From: Leptospira ryugenii
Lineage (GTDB): Bacteria > Spirochaetota > Leptospiria > Leptospirales > Leptospiraceae
DNA length: 64,000 nt
NCBI RefSeq assembly: GCF_003114855.1
Contig: NZ_BFBB01000003.1
Coordinates: 685,077 to 749,076 of the forward strand
Direction: 5' to 3'
The translations under genes were made by a program, and so were the position numbers. This document shows, in pieces, positions 35,993 to 45,151 of the stretch (the stretch's first letter is position 1; every line of letters begins with the position of its first letter). Under the pieces are notes generated by a model that did not search any database, was not told the DNA's origin, and was given only the letters and a program-made list of their open reading frames with translations.

Positions 35993-36603
35993 TCCCACTC
36001 TATCATCCTAACTACATCTTTATAACAATCCTCTCTCACTAGTTTGTCTCCCTTTGGATTGGGTAAGCCAGAATACCATGTCTGATTCGGATACAAAAGA
36101 TCTACCCAATAAGAATAAACGGTAGCGACCCCGTTTTGGTTTTCTATACTTAGACTTAGAAGTTTTAGATCAGCCAATCCACTTTCTTTGTAGAAAAATT
36201 CGCCCTGTTTGGTTCTAATTCGGATTTTTTTGGGAAGCGCCTCATAGGTGATACCTTTCTTCTCTTCTTTTTTTTGCTTCAATTCCCAAGAATCAATCTT
36301 GATCATCTGCACCTCGGACCATTTGAGTTGTTTTTTATATTCAATCCCATCCTTTGTATGCAAAAAACTAAACCCATCGTTTTGCTCCTTTGTTTGGCCA
36401 CGTAGGGTACGTCCGTCGCAGAGAGTGATCGTGCGGATGACATTCGCTTCGGTTACCTCACCTCTCACGTTGCGTTCTTCCAACCTTTGCTCTCCTGGTA
36501 TTTTTGGTGAGGTCGGCTCCTGCGGAGCTTTTGGTTGAGCAAATAGAATGTTTGCGGCAAAAAAAAGTAGAAGAAAGACTCGAAATCGGTTTGGGCAAAT
36601 CAT
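35989..36603 (-). CDS. Exported protein of unknown function
   Basis: The roughly 204-residue product has a signal peptide (FRVFLLLFFAANILFAQ). The body contains a LCDGRTLRGQTKEQNDGFSF segment and a WSEVQMIKI segment, a small-barrel pattern often seen in secreted spirochaete proteins, but no named domain. It precedes the photolyase-like gene with a 4-base overlap. The start at 36603 is 16 bases from the divergent exchanger start. Confidence 0.65.
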   Translation of the reverse strand: MICPNRFRVFLLLFFAANILFAQPKAPQEPTSPKIPGEQRLEERNVRGEVTEANVIRTITLCDGRTLRGQTKEQNDGFSFLHTKDGIEYKKQLKWSEVQMIKIDSWELKQKKEEKKGITYEALPKKIRIRTKQGEFFYKESGLADLKLLSLSIENQNGVATVYSYWVDLLYPNQTWYSGLPNPKGDKLVREDCYKDVVRMIEWE

Positions 36604-36619
36604 AAATTGGTCTCTATCC

Positions 36620-37651
36620 ATGGATGAATTTCTACACATAACCTTTCAAGCATTTCCTCTTCCGCTCTTATTTCTTGTGATCCTTCTTGCCATATTGGCA
36701 CTTGGGAAGGCAGCGGACGTACTCGTTGACGAGGCAGTTTCTCTCTCATTGCGATGGGGTGTTCCCAAAATGATCATAGGGGCTACTTTAGTAAGTTTAG
36801 GAACCACCTTGCCTGAGGTTTCTGTTTCGGTTATTTCTTCCCTCGAGGGGAATCCCGGAATCGCTTTGGGAAATGCCGTGGGCTCTATCATTTGTGATAC
36901 TGGATTGATCTTGGGCATTGCAATACTTATCTCGCCACCTAGCATAGACAGACGATTGGTTAATAGACAAGGTTGGATCCAAGTGGGAGCAGGTTTTTTG
37001 TTATTCTTTGCTGCCATACCTTGGTTTGATCTCAACTCTACCTTTACCTTAGGCGGAAGAATTACACAGGCAACAGGTATCTTCTTTCTCTTTTTACTCG
37101 GACTTTATATCTACTTCAGCATCCGATGGTCCAGATCCAAACCTGGTGAATTGGAAGAAGGTATTGATGATACGACAGATGTTGATGATTCCTCTGCCAT
37201 AATTGTCATTATCAAATTGTTGATTGCGATTGGTGTTGTGATCATTTCTTCCCAGATTTTAATTCCTGCAGTTGAAATAACTGCTAAAACTTTATACATT
37301 CCAGATGCAATCATTGGAGCCACATTAGTTGCGTTTGGGACATCTTTACCGGAGCTCGTGACTGCTATCCAAGCATCTAGACGAGGCCATTCGGAGTTAG
37401 CGATGGGAAACATCATAGGAGCAGATATTCTCAACGTACTTTTTGTATCTGGAGCCTCAGCGGCGGTGACGGCAAATGGTTTAGAAGCTCCCGTAAACTT
37501 CTTCCAATTCTATTTTCCGGCAATGTTACTTGTTTTAATCATATTTCGAGTTGGTATCTTTGCTTCAAAAGACACCATCAAACGACCGATTGGTGTAATC
37601 CTTTTGGTGATTTATGTACTGGCAACAGTCGCAGGGTATTTCTTTAAGTAA
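36620..37651 (+). CDS. Sodium/calcium exchanger family (CaCA) membrane protein
   Basis: The 343-residue protein has about ten transmembrane helices as two inverted repeats. Each repeat carries the ion-binding alpha motif: GATLVSLGTTLPEVSVS with GNAVGSIICDTG, and GATLVAFGTSLPELVTA with GNIIGADILN. This is the YrbG-type K+-independent cation/Ca2+ exchanger pattern. The ATG at 36620 is chosen because the first helix follows directly. It overlaps the convergent dprA gene by 8 bp. Confidence 0.92.
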   Translation: MDEFLHITFQAFPLPLLFLVILLAILALGKAADVLVDEAVSLSLRWGVPKMIIGATLVSLGTTLPEVSVSVISSLEGNPGIALGNAVGSIICDTGLILGIAILISPPSIDRRLVNRQGWIQVGAGFLLFFAAIPWFDLNSTFTLGGRITQATGIFFLFLLGLYIYFSIRWSRSKPGELEEGIDDTTDVDDSSAIIVIIKLLIAIGVVIISSQILIPAVEITAKTLYIPDAIIGATLVAFGTSLPELVTAIQASRRGHSELAMGNIIGADILNVLFVSGASAAVTANGLEAPVNFFQFYFPAMLLVLIIFRVGIFASKDTIKRPIGVILLVIYVLATVAGYFFK

Positions 37652-38612
37652 ACGGCTTCCATATATATCCTGAACCCAAGGGAGTGAGCTCGGGTTGCAA
37701 TGCAAAACTAGTTTCCTTTTTTGCATAGACCTGCCACTCCTGGAAGCTTAGGACCTTCTTTGGATAGACATCGCTGCGAATCACTTGCCCCTTTCCTTCT
37801 ATTAAATCTTCAAAGTTGAGTACATCCGCTCCTTCTGAGACCAAAACTCTCCCGCCTTCATTGTCGTATTGTAAAGAATGATCAAAGACAACGATTTCGC
37901 GATTTTGTGAGAGTGCACTATGTGCGGTAGATATAGTCCCTGATTTTTTCCCTGATTCCATGATGTAGACGATTGGAGCGAGTCCCGAAATCAATCGGTT
38001 TCGTTTTGGGAATGTCCAGGGACTCGGACTCTGCTCATGGATATATTCTGTTAGGAGAAGGTGTTTTTGATACGCTTTCACTTTTTTGTATAAATCTCGG
38101 TTGGAAGGAGGATACTCTTCTTGGATGCTTGTGCCAAGTAAACCAATCACAGCCAAACCTTGGTCCATGGCGGTTATAAAAACTTGTCTGTCAACTCCCA
38201 TGGCCATCCCGGATACAAGCGCAAGAGTAGGAATACTAGTTTCACCAAGCCTCTCAACCAATAGTTTTGTTGCCAGTAAGGAAACTGGCGAAGCCTTTCT
38301 TGTGCCCACAATGGCAACCTTTGGAAGTGAAAAGAGGGATAGATCCCCGATAAAGGAGAGTACGAGAGGAGGGTCATAGATCTCTCTCAGTAGCTCAGGG
38401 TAGGCTTTTGAATAGATGTTTATAAAATTTTGCCCAAGTAGGCTCTTCGCTAAGGAATCAGCTCTCGCCTTTAGAAGAGTAAAACGATCTCTTGGGAAAA
38501 AATTTTTACAAGTTTGGTATAGGGAATCCAAAGAATCATTATTTCGCCAAATACCGGTTTTGTGACAGAAAGAGGCAACTGAGGCTTGAGCAAAGAATGA
38601 CTCTAAATACAC
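37644..38612 (-). CDS. dprA: DNA processing protein DprA
   Basis: DprA binds single-stranded DNA during transformation and loads RecA. The 322-residue protein has the Rossmann-like core: VAIVGTRKASPVS, LVSGMAMGVDR, VIGLLGTSIQEEYPPSN, LTEYIHEQSPSPWTFPKRNRLISGLAP and ESGKKSGTISTAHSAL. The start codon is GTG, 12 bases after the upstream TPR lipoprotein. No winged-helix C-terminal domain of usual length is evident. Presence does not show natural competence. Confidence 0.92.
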   Translation of the reverse strand: MYLESFFAQASVASFCHKTGIWRNNDSLDSLYQTCKNFFPRDRFTLLKARADSLAKSLLGQNFINIYSKAYPELLREIYDPPLVLSFIGDLSLFSLPKVAIVGTRKASPVSLLATKLLVERLGETSIPTLALVSGMAMGVDRQVFITAMDQGLAVIGLLGTSIQEEYPPSNRDLYKKVKAYQKHLLLTEYIHEQSPSPWTFPKRNRLISGLAPIVYIMESGKKSGTISTAHSALSQNREIVVFDHSLQYDNEGGRVLVSEGADVLNFEDLIEGKGQVIRSDVYPKKVLSFQEWQVYAKKETSFALQPELTPLGSGYIWKPFT

Positions 38613-38624
38613 ATAGAGAAAGGT

Positions 38625-39497
38625 TCAGAGATTAGGATTCTGGCTTTGGATAGTACTTAGATTTTTTAGGACATTTTGATAGGATTGGTTTTTCTCGAGG
38701 GGCTCTCTGATTTGTCCCTGCTGTTTTAAATATTCCAGATCTGATTTGATTTTGCTATATTCGGCTTGGGCTCCCGACATCATTCCAATCTGGTATAAAA
38801 AATTGGCCTTCGCAAACCGAGCAGGTATGTTATAGGGTTCTACTTTCAGTATCGAGTCCAACAATTCGAAAGCTTCTTCTAAGTTTCCATATCCTGGATT
38901 GCCCTTCCCTTCCCAGGCTTCCGAACGAAGACTGGAATCAAAATAGATGAGCGCCAATTGAAATGGAAATCGACTATCTTTCGGGTCCAAACGAGTGAGA
39001 GATTGGAAAAGTTCTATCGCTCTTTTTCTGCGACCAGGCTCCCATCCCATATCTTTTGATGCATTTGCATATGCAAGAGCTGCCTCGAATAACAACTGTT
39101 TATCTAACTTGCCCATTTGGATGGCTTTCTCAAAGAACGGAAGTGCAGATTCAAAGGAATGGATTTCGTAACCAGCTTGTTTTGATTCCACCTGCAAGGC
39201 CTCTTGGTAGTATTGGCTACTTCGTTCAAAGGAACCAGCCCTCATATAACCTCGTGCAATCTTCCAAGCAAGGGCTCCGGCCTGGTTTGATTTTTGCACC
39301 ATCTTACGGATTTTTTCATCCATCTCAGAAATTTCGGCCTCTTCCAATGCCAATTTCTCAGACCAGCGCACCAGGTCCTTTTCATCCGCCCCAGGATCAG
39401 ATTTTTGTTTTTCCCAGCGAGATTTTCCAAGGTTTTTGATACCATCACAGGAAAGAAGGGAAAGGAAAAGGAGAGGTATGAGAACTTTTCTCGCCAT
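38625..39497 (-). CDS. TPR-repeat lipoprotein
   Basis: The 290-residue product has a lipoprotein signal peptide with LSLLSC as lipobox. After a charged helical region, about four tetratricopeptide-like units follow (GALAWKIARGYMRAGSFERSSQYYQEAL, ALPFFEKAIQMG, AIELFQSLTRLDP, ARFAKANFLYQIG). It is a protein-protein interaction module anchored in an envelope membrane. Probably co-transcribed with dprA. Partner unknown. Confidence 0.82.
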   Translation of the reverse strand: MARKVLIPLLFLSLLSCDGIKNLGKSRWEKQKSDPGADEKDLVRWSEKLALEEAEISEMDEKIRKMVQKSNQAGALAWKIARGYMRAGSFERSSQYYQEALQVESKQAGYEIHSFESALPFFEKAIQMGKLDKQLLFEAALAYANASKDMGWEPGRRKRAIELFQSLTRLDPKDSRFPFQLALIYFDSSLRSEAWEGKGNPGYGNLEEAFELLDSILKVEPYNIPARFAKANFLYQIGMMSGAQAEYSKIKSDLEYLKQQGQIREPLEKNQSYQNVLKNLSTIQSQNPNL

Positions 39498-39548
39498 GAA
39501 TCTCGATTTTAGTTTCTTTCTTTCGCCTGGCTAGAAAAAAATGAGATT

Positions 39549-39974
39549 ATGTCTCTTGAAATGCGCCCAATTTCAGAAAAAGATCTTTCTGATCTTGAGA
39601 CTTGGGAAATGCTCTGTTTTCCCGAGGATGCCTGGACAAAAAAAATGCTCCTGAACCACCTGGAGTTCCATGCTGCCTATCTAGCATTTGGCGAGAGGGC
39701 GCAGGGCTATGCACTCATTTGCGAAACTCCTTGGGAAGTAGAAATTTTTAGAATTGCAACACTTCCCAACTATCATAGGTTAGGTGTTGCAACATTTTTA
39801 TTGCATAGCCTCTTCCAAGAATTTCCTAGCAAAGATTTTTTTTTAGAGCTCAGAGAAAACAACAAGACCGCACTCAATCTTTACCAGAAAGTTGGATTTG
39901 GTATTTTAGAAACTCGTAAAAACTATTATCCCAACGGTGAGACAGCAATTTTAATGAAAAGGAAACCAAATTAA
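39549..39974 (+). CDS. rimI: Ribosomal-protein-alanine acetyltransferase, GNAT family
   Basis: RimI acetylates the N-terminus of ribosomal protein S18. The 141-residue protein has GNAT motif A (FRIATLPNYHRLGVATFLLHSLF, with R-x-x-G-x-A acetyl-CoA loop) and motif B (LELRENNKTALNLYQKVGF, ending in ETRKNYYPNGETAILM), a good RimI match. It starts a plus-strand set with the SDR and DUF445 genes; its TAA shares a base with the SDR start (TAATG). Confidence 0.85.
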   Translation: MSLEMRPISEKDLSDLETWEMLCFPEDAWTKKMLLNHLEFHAAYLAFGERAQGYALICETPWEVEIFRIATLPNYHRLGVATFLLHSLFQEFPSKDFFLELRENNKTALNLYQKVGFGILETRKNYYPNGETAILMKRKPN

Positions 39975-40744
39975 TGAAAAATGCATACGTAACAGGAGCC
40001 TCCCAAGGCATAGGGAAAGAGTTTGTAAAGGCAATAGCAAAAGACTATAACGTATTTCTTATCTCTCGATCATTGTCAGATCTAAATAAAACAATTGCAG
40101 AATTGGAACCGACATCGAGAGGGATTTTAAAACCTTTAGCTTATGATTTGAGCAAAAAAAAATCATGGGAAGAACTATCGGATGTGATGCGAAAGGATAA
40201 AGACTTTGAATTTTTGATTAACAATGCGGGCTTCGGCACTGTTGGTGAATTTGCAAATCTTGATCTCGAAAAAGAACTCGACCAAATCAATTTGAATGTA
40301 AAAGCCTTGGTGAGTTTGAGTCATACGGCACTCAATGCCTTTAAACCACGTAAAAAAGGATTTATCATCAACGTAGCTTCGATAGCAGGTTTTTTACCAG
40401 CACCAGGGAGTGCAACCTATGCCGCCACTAAAGCATATGTTAAATCATTTACGGAAGCTATCCACGAAGAAGCAATCCCGCATGGTATCCATGTGCAAGC
40501 GTTATGTCCTGGCCTAACTCATTCACAATTCCACCAAAGAGCAGGTATAGAAAAATCCAAATACCCAGGCTTTATGTGGCAAGATGCAAAAGAGGTCGCT
40601 GAAGAATCCTTGCGAGCCTTGTACCATAACCAAGCAGTATGCATCACTGGTATGGTAAACCAAGGTGTTGTCGGACTCACAGGTTTGTTACCAAGATCTT
40701 GGATCCGAAAAGGTGCCGGTAAATTTATGGATACAAGTGGCTAG
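39974..40744 (+). CDS. Short-chain dehydrogenase/reductase
   Basis: The 256-residue enzyme shows TGASQGIG cofactor motif, LINNAGFG, NVASIAGF with catalytic Ser and YAATK as the YxxxK site. A downstream ALCPGLTHSQFHQ segment fits classical SDRs of the DltE/YqjQ type. The substrate is unknown. Translationally coupled to rimI. Confidence 0.88.
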   Translation: MKNAYVTGASQGIGKEFVKAIAKDYNVFLISRSLSDLNKTIAELEPTSRGILKPLAYDLSKKKSWEELSDVMRKDKDFEFLINNAGFGTVGEFANLDLEKELDQINLNVKALVSLSHTALNAFKPRKKGFIINVASIAGFLPAPGSATYAATKAYVKSFTEAIHEEAIPHGIHVQALCPGLTHSQFHQRAGIEKSKYPGFMWQDAKEVAEESLRALYHNQAVCITGMVNQGVVGLTGLLPRSWIRKGAGKFMDTSG

Positions 40745-40749
40745 TTGGG

Positions 40750-42081
40750 ATGGATGTCGCTAAATTAGATAATTGGTATAGAAAATTACTTGTAATCTTT
40801 TCCCTCATTGCGGGCGGACTACAAGTGTATTGGGAAAGTAATTTATGGATTAATGCCTGTTTTGTGGTCTTAATGGCAGGTATTGTAGGATACTTCACAA
40901 ATTTTTTGGCCATAAAAATGTTATTCCAACCAAAGCATGGAAAGGTGCTTGGCTGGTCAGGGCTTGTCCCCAAGAACAAACCAAAGATTGCCAAGTCATT
41001 GGGTGAAAGTATCCAAACAAATCTATTGCACCCTGATATCATCCTTGCCTATATCTATGAAAGAAATTTAGTCGAGTCTGGATTACAAAAGATTGCTAAA
41101 GAGATCGATGAAGCTTTGCATAATGACGAAATCCGTGAAATTCTAGTTACAAAAATCATCACTCTCTTAAAAGAAAGGGGTCCAGAAATTCTTGAGGTAG
41201 TTTTTGATTTTTCGGAAGAGACAATCAAAAAGATGGCCCAACGCCCAGAGGAAGTGCAGAAACTCTGGATCTATACACGCAATAAGATTTCAGAATATTT
41301 AACAGAACAATCCAACAGAGAAGAAATTGGAAACCAGTTGCGAGTGCTACTTTTGGAAGAAATGCCCAAACTAGCAAATATGCTAAACGAAGGTTTGGAA
41401 GAATACCTCCGCACTAGAAACACTCTTGGTAAAATCGGTATTGGAGTTAAAAAAATCTTTTCCTTTAATGATGAAGCTATCCGAGAATTACTCGAACGAT
41501 TTGTACAAGACCCCGAAACATCTGGCCAATTCATGGGAATGATGGATGAAGTGATGCGCCGATTGCAAGAGAGATTGAATTCTAAAGAAACCCAAGATTT
41601 CATTACTCGAAAAATTTCCGATTGGCTCGAAGCAAGCGGTGATTATGCGAGACAAAATTTACTGCCGACGGGGATTGAAAGATTGCAGTCTTATTTGGAT
41701 GATCCAAACAATTGGGAGGAGATCGATAAAAACTTTTTGCGGGCCACAGATTGGGTAATCCGCCGTCTTTTGGAATTTATGAACAGTGAGGAAGGAAAGG
41801 TATACCTCAAAAAGAACATTGAAAAGTTCGTACATAAGATCAATGTGACTGCCCTCGTTGAAGAACGTGTTATGGAATTGGATACAGACGAACTGGAAAA
41901 AATGATCTTAGACAATACAGGTGGAAACCTTGTCGTCATTCAATTTTTAGGTGGAATCTTAGGAATGATAGCAGGACTAATCCAAGTGCACATCTTTTTT
42001 GCTCTGCCAGTAGGATTGTTAGTTGCCATAACTTACATAGCTCATTATCGAAACCGACTTAGATACACAAAGGAGGTTTGA
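40750..42081 (+). CDS. DUF445 family membrane protein
   Basis: The 443-residue protein belongs to DUF445: two N-terminal hydrophobic helices with the family signature GIVGYFTNFLAIKMLFQP and GLVPKNKPKIAKSLG, a long helical cytoplasmic section (about 90-390) and two closing helices (FLGGILGMIAGLIQVHIFF, VGLLVAITYIAH). Function of the family is not established. It follows the SDR gene by 5 bases. Confidence 0.9.
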   Translation: MDVAKLDNWYRKLLVIFSLIAGGLQVYWESNLWINACFVVLMAGIVGYFTNFLAIKMLFQPKHGKVLGWSGLVPKNKPKIAKSLGESIQTNLLHPDIILAYIYERNLVESGLQKIAKEIDEALHNDEIREILVTKIITLLKERGPEILEVVFDFSEETIKKMAQRPEEVQKLWIYTRNKISEYLTEQSNREEIGNQLRVLLLEEMPKLANMLNEGLEEYLRTRNTLGKIGIGVKKIFSFNDEAIRELLERFVQDPETSGQFMGMMDEVMRRLQERLNSKETQDFITRKISDWLEASGDYARQNLLPTGIERLQSYLDDPNNWEEIDKNFLRATDWVIRRLLEFMNSEEGKVYLKKNIEKFVHKINVTALVEERVMELDTDELEKMILDNTGGNLVVIQFLGGILGMIAGLIQVHIFFALPVGLLVAITYIAHYRNRLRYTKEV

Positions 42082-42317
42082 AATTTAAAAGATAGTTCGT
42101 AGTATTTCTAGTCCAAATTCGAAAAAACAATCTAAATTTGCTTTATTTTTCTCATCAAGATTTAGATACAATTTATGCATAACAGATGCAATAAATTATT
42201 TTCTCACCAACATTTCTTTGTTAAATTGCAAACTAACAGATTTTATCTTATATTTCCATTGACTATTTTTTTACATCCATTAGGTTTGCATTTTAATCGT
42301 ATAATGAGGTGTTAGCT

Positions 42318-42716
42318 TTGTATAAATCATACAAGAATTCAACATTTTTTTCTTTAATTTCCCTTGCGCTTGTCTCATGCACAGGAATGAACCTAACCAC
42401 TGTTCAAACAGCGGCAAACACAAATCCTACGCGAGAATACGCCAGTTCTTCCCCATATAATAAGGGTGGGTTTATTTTTCATCGAAATTTTACACCAGGC
42501 TTCATTGGCCTAAACGCGGAAGCGAGCAATGATGTCCAAGTATGTAATCACTCTGTCTTGTATTTGATTTCTTGGGGAGATTCTAGTATCGAAAGGGCAA
42601 AGTCAGAGGGAAAGTTTTCAAAGGTTGCCTACGTTGATTACCAACAGCTAGGTATTTTAGGGGGGTATCTCTACCACAGATTCTGTTCGATTGTTAAGGG
42701 GCAATCCATTCAATGA
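42318..42716 (+). CDS. TRL-family lipoprotein, paralogue 1
   Basis: The roughly 133-residue product has a lipobox (LALVSC) and a TRL-like domain: CNHSVLYLISWGDSSIERAKSEGKFSK, then VAYVDYQQLGILGGYLYHRFCSIVKG. The family is known only from conserved small exported proteins; function is unknown. Start is TTG at 42318 with GAGGTG six bases earlier; a GTG at 42309 is the alternative. First of three tandem paralogues, each overlapping the next by 4 bases. The 236 bases before it are very AT-rich with no gene. Confidence 0.8.
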   Translation: MYKSYKNSTFFSLISLALVSCTGMNLTTVQTAANTNPTREYASSSPYNKGGFIFHRNFTPGFIGLNAEASNDVQVCNHSVLYLISWGDSSIERAKSEGKFSKVAYVDYQQLGILGGYLYHRFCSIVKGQSIQ

Positions 42717-43036
42717 AACCATTTTTTAAATTCATTACTTTATCGCTAACATTGCTTATGTTACACTGTGCTACCGGACCCACGATGGGTGGACTTTTTA
42801 CTTCCATAACTTTCCCTGGCCTCATCAATCCAGAAAACAATGTCAAAGTGAATAAAACCTCAAAAGGTTGCCAATATTCAATTTTAGGCTTAGTTGGATT
42901 TGGCAATGCGGCAGCAGGCTCCATTGCATTCGAGAATGGAATTATAAAGGTGGCGACTATTGATCATTCATCTCTCAGTATTCTGGGTATCACCTTTAGA
43001 AATTACTGTACTATCGTTTCGGGAGAACAGAAATGA
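42713..43036 (+). CDS. TRL-family lipoprotein, paralogue 2
   Basis: The 107-residue product has lipobox LLMLHC and the same pattern as its neighbours: GCQYSILGLVGFGNAAAGSIAFENG, IIKVATIDHSSLSILGITFRNYCTIVSG. Its Cys in SKGC and the RNYCTIV Cys match those of paralogues 1 and 3, suggesting a conserved disulfide. Overlaps both neighbours by ATGA. Confidence 0.85.
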   Translation: MKPFFKFITLSLTLLMLHCATGPTMGGLFTSITFPGLINPENNVKVNKTSKGCQYSILGLVGFGNAAAGSIAFENGIIKVATIDHSSLSILGITFRNYCTIVSGEQK

Positions 43037-43365
43037 AAATCCATTGCCTTCCCATACTAGCTCTATGTTTCTTTGTAAACTGTCTTTCTGCACCAATGCA
43101 GAGTTTGTTATTTACTAGTACATCTCAAAACGTAAACGGAGATGTTACTGGGAACCAAATCACATCAGCAAGGATTTTAAAATCTGGTAAATCATGCGCA
43201 TCCTCTGGTTTATTGATCAATCTTTTCTACTATGGCTCAGGTAACTCTATAGAAGAGGCTGCAAAAAATGCTGGAATCACAAAAATCGCATTGGTAGACC
43301 GAGATTCTTTCAATGTTCTATACAACCTCTTTTATAAAGAGTGTGTTATCGTATGGGGAGAATAA
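43033..43365 (+). CDS. TRL-family lipoprotein, paralogue 3
   Basis: The 110-residue product has a signal peptide ending in FFVNC and a TRL-like body: GKSCASSGLLINLFYYGSGNSIEEAAKNAG, ITKIALVDRDSFNVLYNLFYKECVIVWG. It keeps the two body cysteines of its paralogues. The following outer-membrane protein gene starts just after its stop. Confidence 0.85.
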   Translation: MKIHCLPILALCFFVNCLSAPMQSLLFTSTSQNVNGDVTGNQITSARILKSGKSCASSGLLINLFYYGSGNSIEEAAKNAGITKIALVDRDSFNVLYNLFYKECVIVWGE

Positions 43366-43373
43366 ATTTCCTT

Positions 43374-44423
43374 ATGTCGACGAAGTGTGAGTATGCGATT
43401 GCTTTTTTTATCCTTTTTCTTTTTGCAAACACCACAAGTTATTCAAAAGATTTTGATACAATTTTAGAAAAACCCTTTGAAAAACCAAAGCCAGATCAGC
43501 ACAGAGTATTTTTTCGTTTATTAGGTGGAGATGGATCAATGTTTACTCCTGCGCAAGGGGAGTTAATTGCGGATGACAGAGCCAGTACGATCGCCTCGGG
43601 GGGAAGAGAGTTTTACTCCACTGCGTTCACTACTCTATTCGGTCCTAGAAAGGATTTCAGAACTTCAACTACCCAATTTGATCTCGAGTATCGATACCTA
43701 GATAAATTTAGAATTCTGTACGAAACAAGAACCATTGTCCAGAATAGAGATTATAATACTTTCAATTCATCTGGTTTCGGCTTAAGTTCTGTTCCTTTGG
43801 ATTATTCCGACAAACAAAAGCGCTTAGGATTTGCTTATTTTTTTCCCATAGCGGAATCCATAACCGTTGGCCTTAGCCTAAGGCATGTCGAATTAAATCA
43901 GATAACAAAATCTGACTTTGGCACAATTCGATCGGTGCCTGTAGGATCAGCAGTCAATAGGCAAATTCTAGCTATTAATGGTATTTCGGATCAGAATGTA
44001 AAGTATACGGGTCTCGTTCCTGGTATCGGATTTGAGTTTAAACCTCTCAGTTGGTTTGAGATACACTTACAGCACCTTTATTTCAATCTGAAAGGAAATG
44101 ACATCCGCAATGATTTTGCATATGTCAGTTTAGGAAATTCTTCTGCCTCTGGATTTTCCTTTGGAGAAGGTGATGCATCTTACAAAGGTTATTCTCAGAC
44201 GATTGATTTTGTATTCCGATATTCATCTTGGTTTGCGACTCGATGGGGGTACACACGAGAAAATTTTACCAAGACTAATAAAGTATACTCATTTTCGAAT
44301 ATACAGACAGACCCAATTGCAGCTATTGCTTCGTCCCTCTTGACCCAGTCCTTATCAGATGTTAATGTAAAGTATGGTTCTTATAATGTTACCATTGAGT
44401 TTTCAAAAGGATTCGGAAATTAA
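43374..44423 (+). CDS. Probable outer-membrane beta-barrel protein
   Basis: The roughly 349-residue product has a signal peptide (YAIAFFILFLFANTTSYS) and then many amphipathic strands with alternating hydrophobic residues and aromatic ends (DLEYRYLDKFRILYETRTIV, ITVGLSLRHVELNQI, WFEIHLQHLYFNLKG), closing with YNVTIEFSKGFGN. This is typical of a 12-16-strand outer-membrane barrel. Starts at 43353 or 43374 are both possible; ribosome-binding sites are poor. It ends the TRL operon and is followed by a terminator. Confidence 0.72.
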   Translation: MSTKCEYAIAFFILFLFANTTSYSKDFDTILEKPFEKPKPDQHRVFFRLLGGDGSMFTPAQGELIADDRASTIASGGREFYSTAFTTLFGPRKDFRTSTTQFDLEYRYLDKFRILYETRTIVQNRDYNTFNSSGFGLSSVPLDYSDKQKRLGFAYFFPIAESITVGLSLRHVELNQITKSDFGTIRSVPVGSAVNRQILAINGISDQNVKYTGLVPGIGFEFKPLSWFEIHLQHLYFNLKGNDIRNDFAYVSLGNSSASGFSFGEGDASYKGYSQTIDFVFRYSSWFATRWGYTRENFTKTNKVYSFSNIQTDPIAAIASSLLTQSLSDVNVKYGSYNVTIEFSKGFGN

Positions 44424-44552
44424 CAAGTTACAAATGTGAGTCTTAAATGAAAGATGGTATTCAAAAGTATTGATTGTTTAAATGTAATAGATTATCTTTC
44501 TCTACTTACACTAAAACCCGCATCGTTGTCTACGGCGAATAACATCGCGGAT

Positions 44553-44593
44553 AAGGAGCCAGAATTGGCTCCTTACTTTCCCTTTTCGTTTTT
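44553..44593 (+). terminator. Rho-independent terminator after the TRL-OMP operon
   Basis: AAGGAGCCA and TGGCTCCTT form a perfect 9-bp stem with a GAAT loop at 44553-44574, followed by a T-rich stretch on the plus strand. The T-run overlaps the last codons of the convergent DoxX gene. Confidence 0.75.
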
Positions 44594-45047
44594 AAGCCAA
44601 GTTTTCTGCTATCAAACGATCTAAAGAGAATTTGCCTCCACCCGTGATCACCAAACTCAAAGAGATAGCTAAGAAGAGCAAAAAGAATTCTATGCCTTCG
44701 CCCGTTTGGTTTCCAAACCAATTCATAAAGAATCCGTTTTCCCAATGAACTAAGACCATCGCAAACAGAAGAATGATGCCTACCCAGAGGGCGGAAAACC
44801 GAACTGCAAATCCAAAGACGAGAAAGATGCCTCCAAAAAACTCTCCTAAGATTACGAGCAATGCAAAGATCCAAGGAATCCCCATCTTTCCTGTGAAAAA
44901 GCCCATGGTTCCTTCAAAACCATATCCCCCATACCAGCCCAAAAGTTTTTGGGCTCCATGAGCCCAGATCACAATGCCTAAAGTCAAACGCAAGATTAGG
45001 GAAGCATAACTTCCATCTGTTTCTAAACTTCTCAGTAACCAATTCAT
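44592..45047 (-). CDS. DoxX family membrane protein
   Basis: The 151-residue protein has four transmembrane helices with DoxX signatures: LILRLTLGIVIWAHGAQKL, GEFFGGIFLVFGFAVRFSALWVG and EGIEFFLLFLAISLSLVITGGGKFSLD. DoxX proteins are linked to redox or thiol-stress membrane complexes. AAGAGG upstream of the ATG. Divergent from a MarR gene across a region with two palindromes, so it is most likely the MarR target. Confidence 0.92.
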   Translation of the reverse strand: MNWLLRSLETDGSYASLILRLTLGIVIWAHGAQKLLGWYGGYGFEGTMGFFTGKMGIPWIFALLVILGEFFGGIFLVFGFAVRFSALWVGIILLFAMVLVHWENGFFMNWFGNQTGEGIEFFLLFLAISLSLVITGGGKFSLDRLIAENLA

Positions 45048-45061
45048 ATAAACCTCTTATT

Positions 45062-45077
45062 AGTTGACATGTCAACT
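45062..45077. promoter_or_regulatory. Perfect 16-bp palindrome, MarR operator candidate 1
   Basis: AGTTGACATGTCAACT is a perfect inverted repeat, 14 bases upstream of the doxX-like start. It contains TTGACA, which with TATAGT 19 bases downstream at 45089-45094 could be the marR-like promoter. Binding would block transcription. Confidence 0.75.
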
Positions 45078-45091
45078 TAATCCAAGAATAT

Positions 45092-45107
45092 AGTTTCCGT
45101 GTCAACT
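45092..45107. promoter_or_regulatory. Imperfect palindrome, MarR operator candidate 2
   Basis: AGTTTCCGTGTCAACT matches operator 1 in 12 of 16 positions and is centred 30 bases from it, about three helical turns. On the minus strand it holds TTGACA, a likely -35 box for the DoxX gene. Confidence 0.65.
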
Positions 45108-45151
45108 AAAAAAGAGTATTTTTTTTTCGATAGGTTCGCATTCTATGCGGA

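Noticed and set aside
42082..42317. Promoter TTGACT...TATAAT upstream of the TRL operon
   Set aside because: The boxes are about 38 bases apart, and TATAAT lies almost on the ribosome-binding site, so they do not form one promoter.
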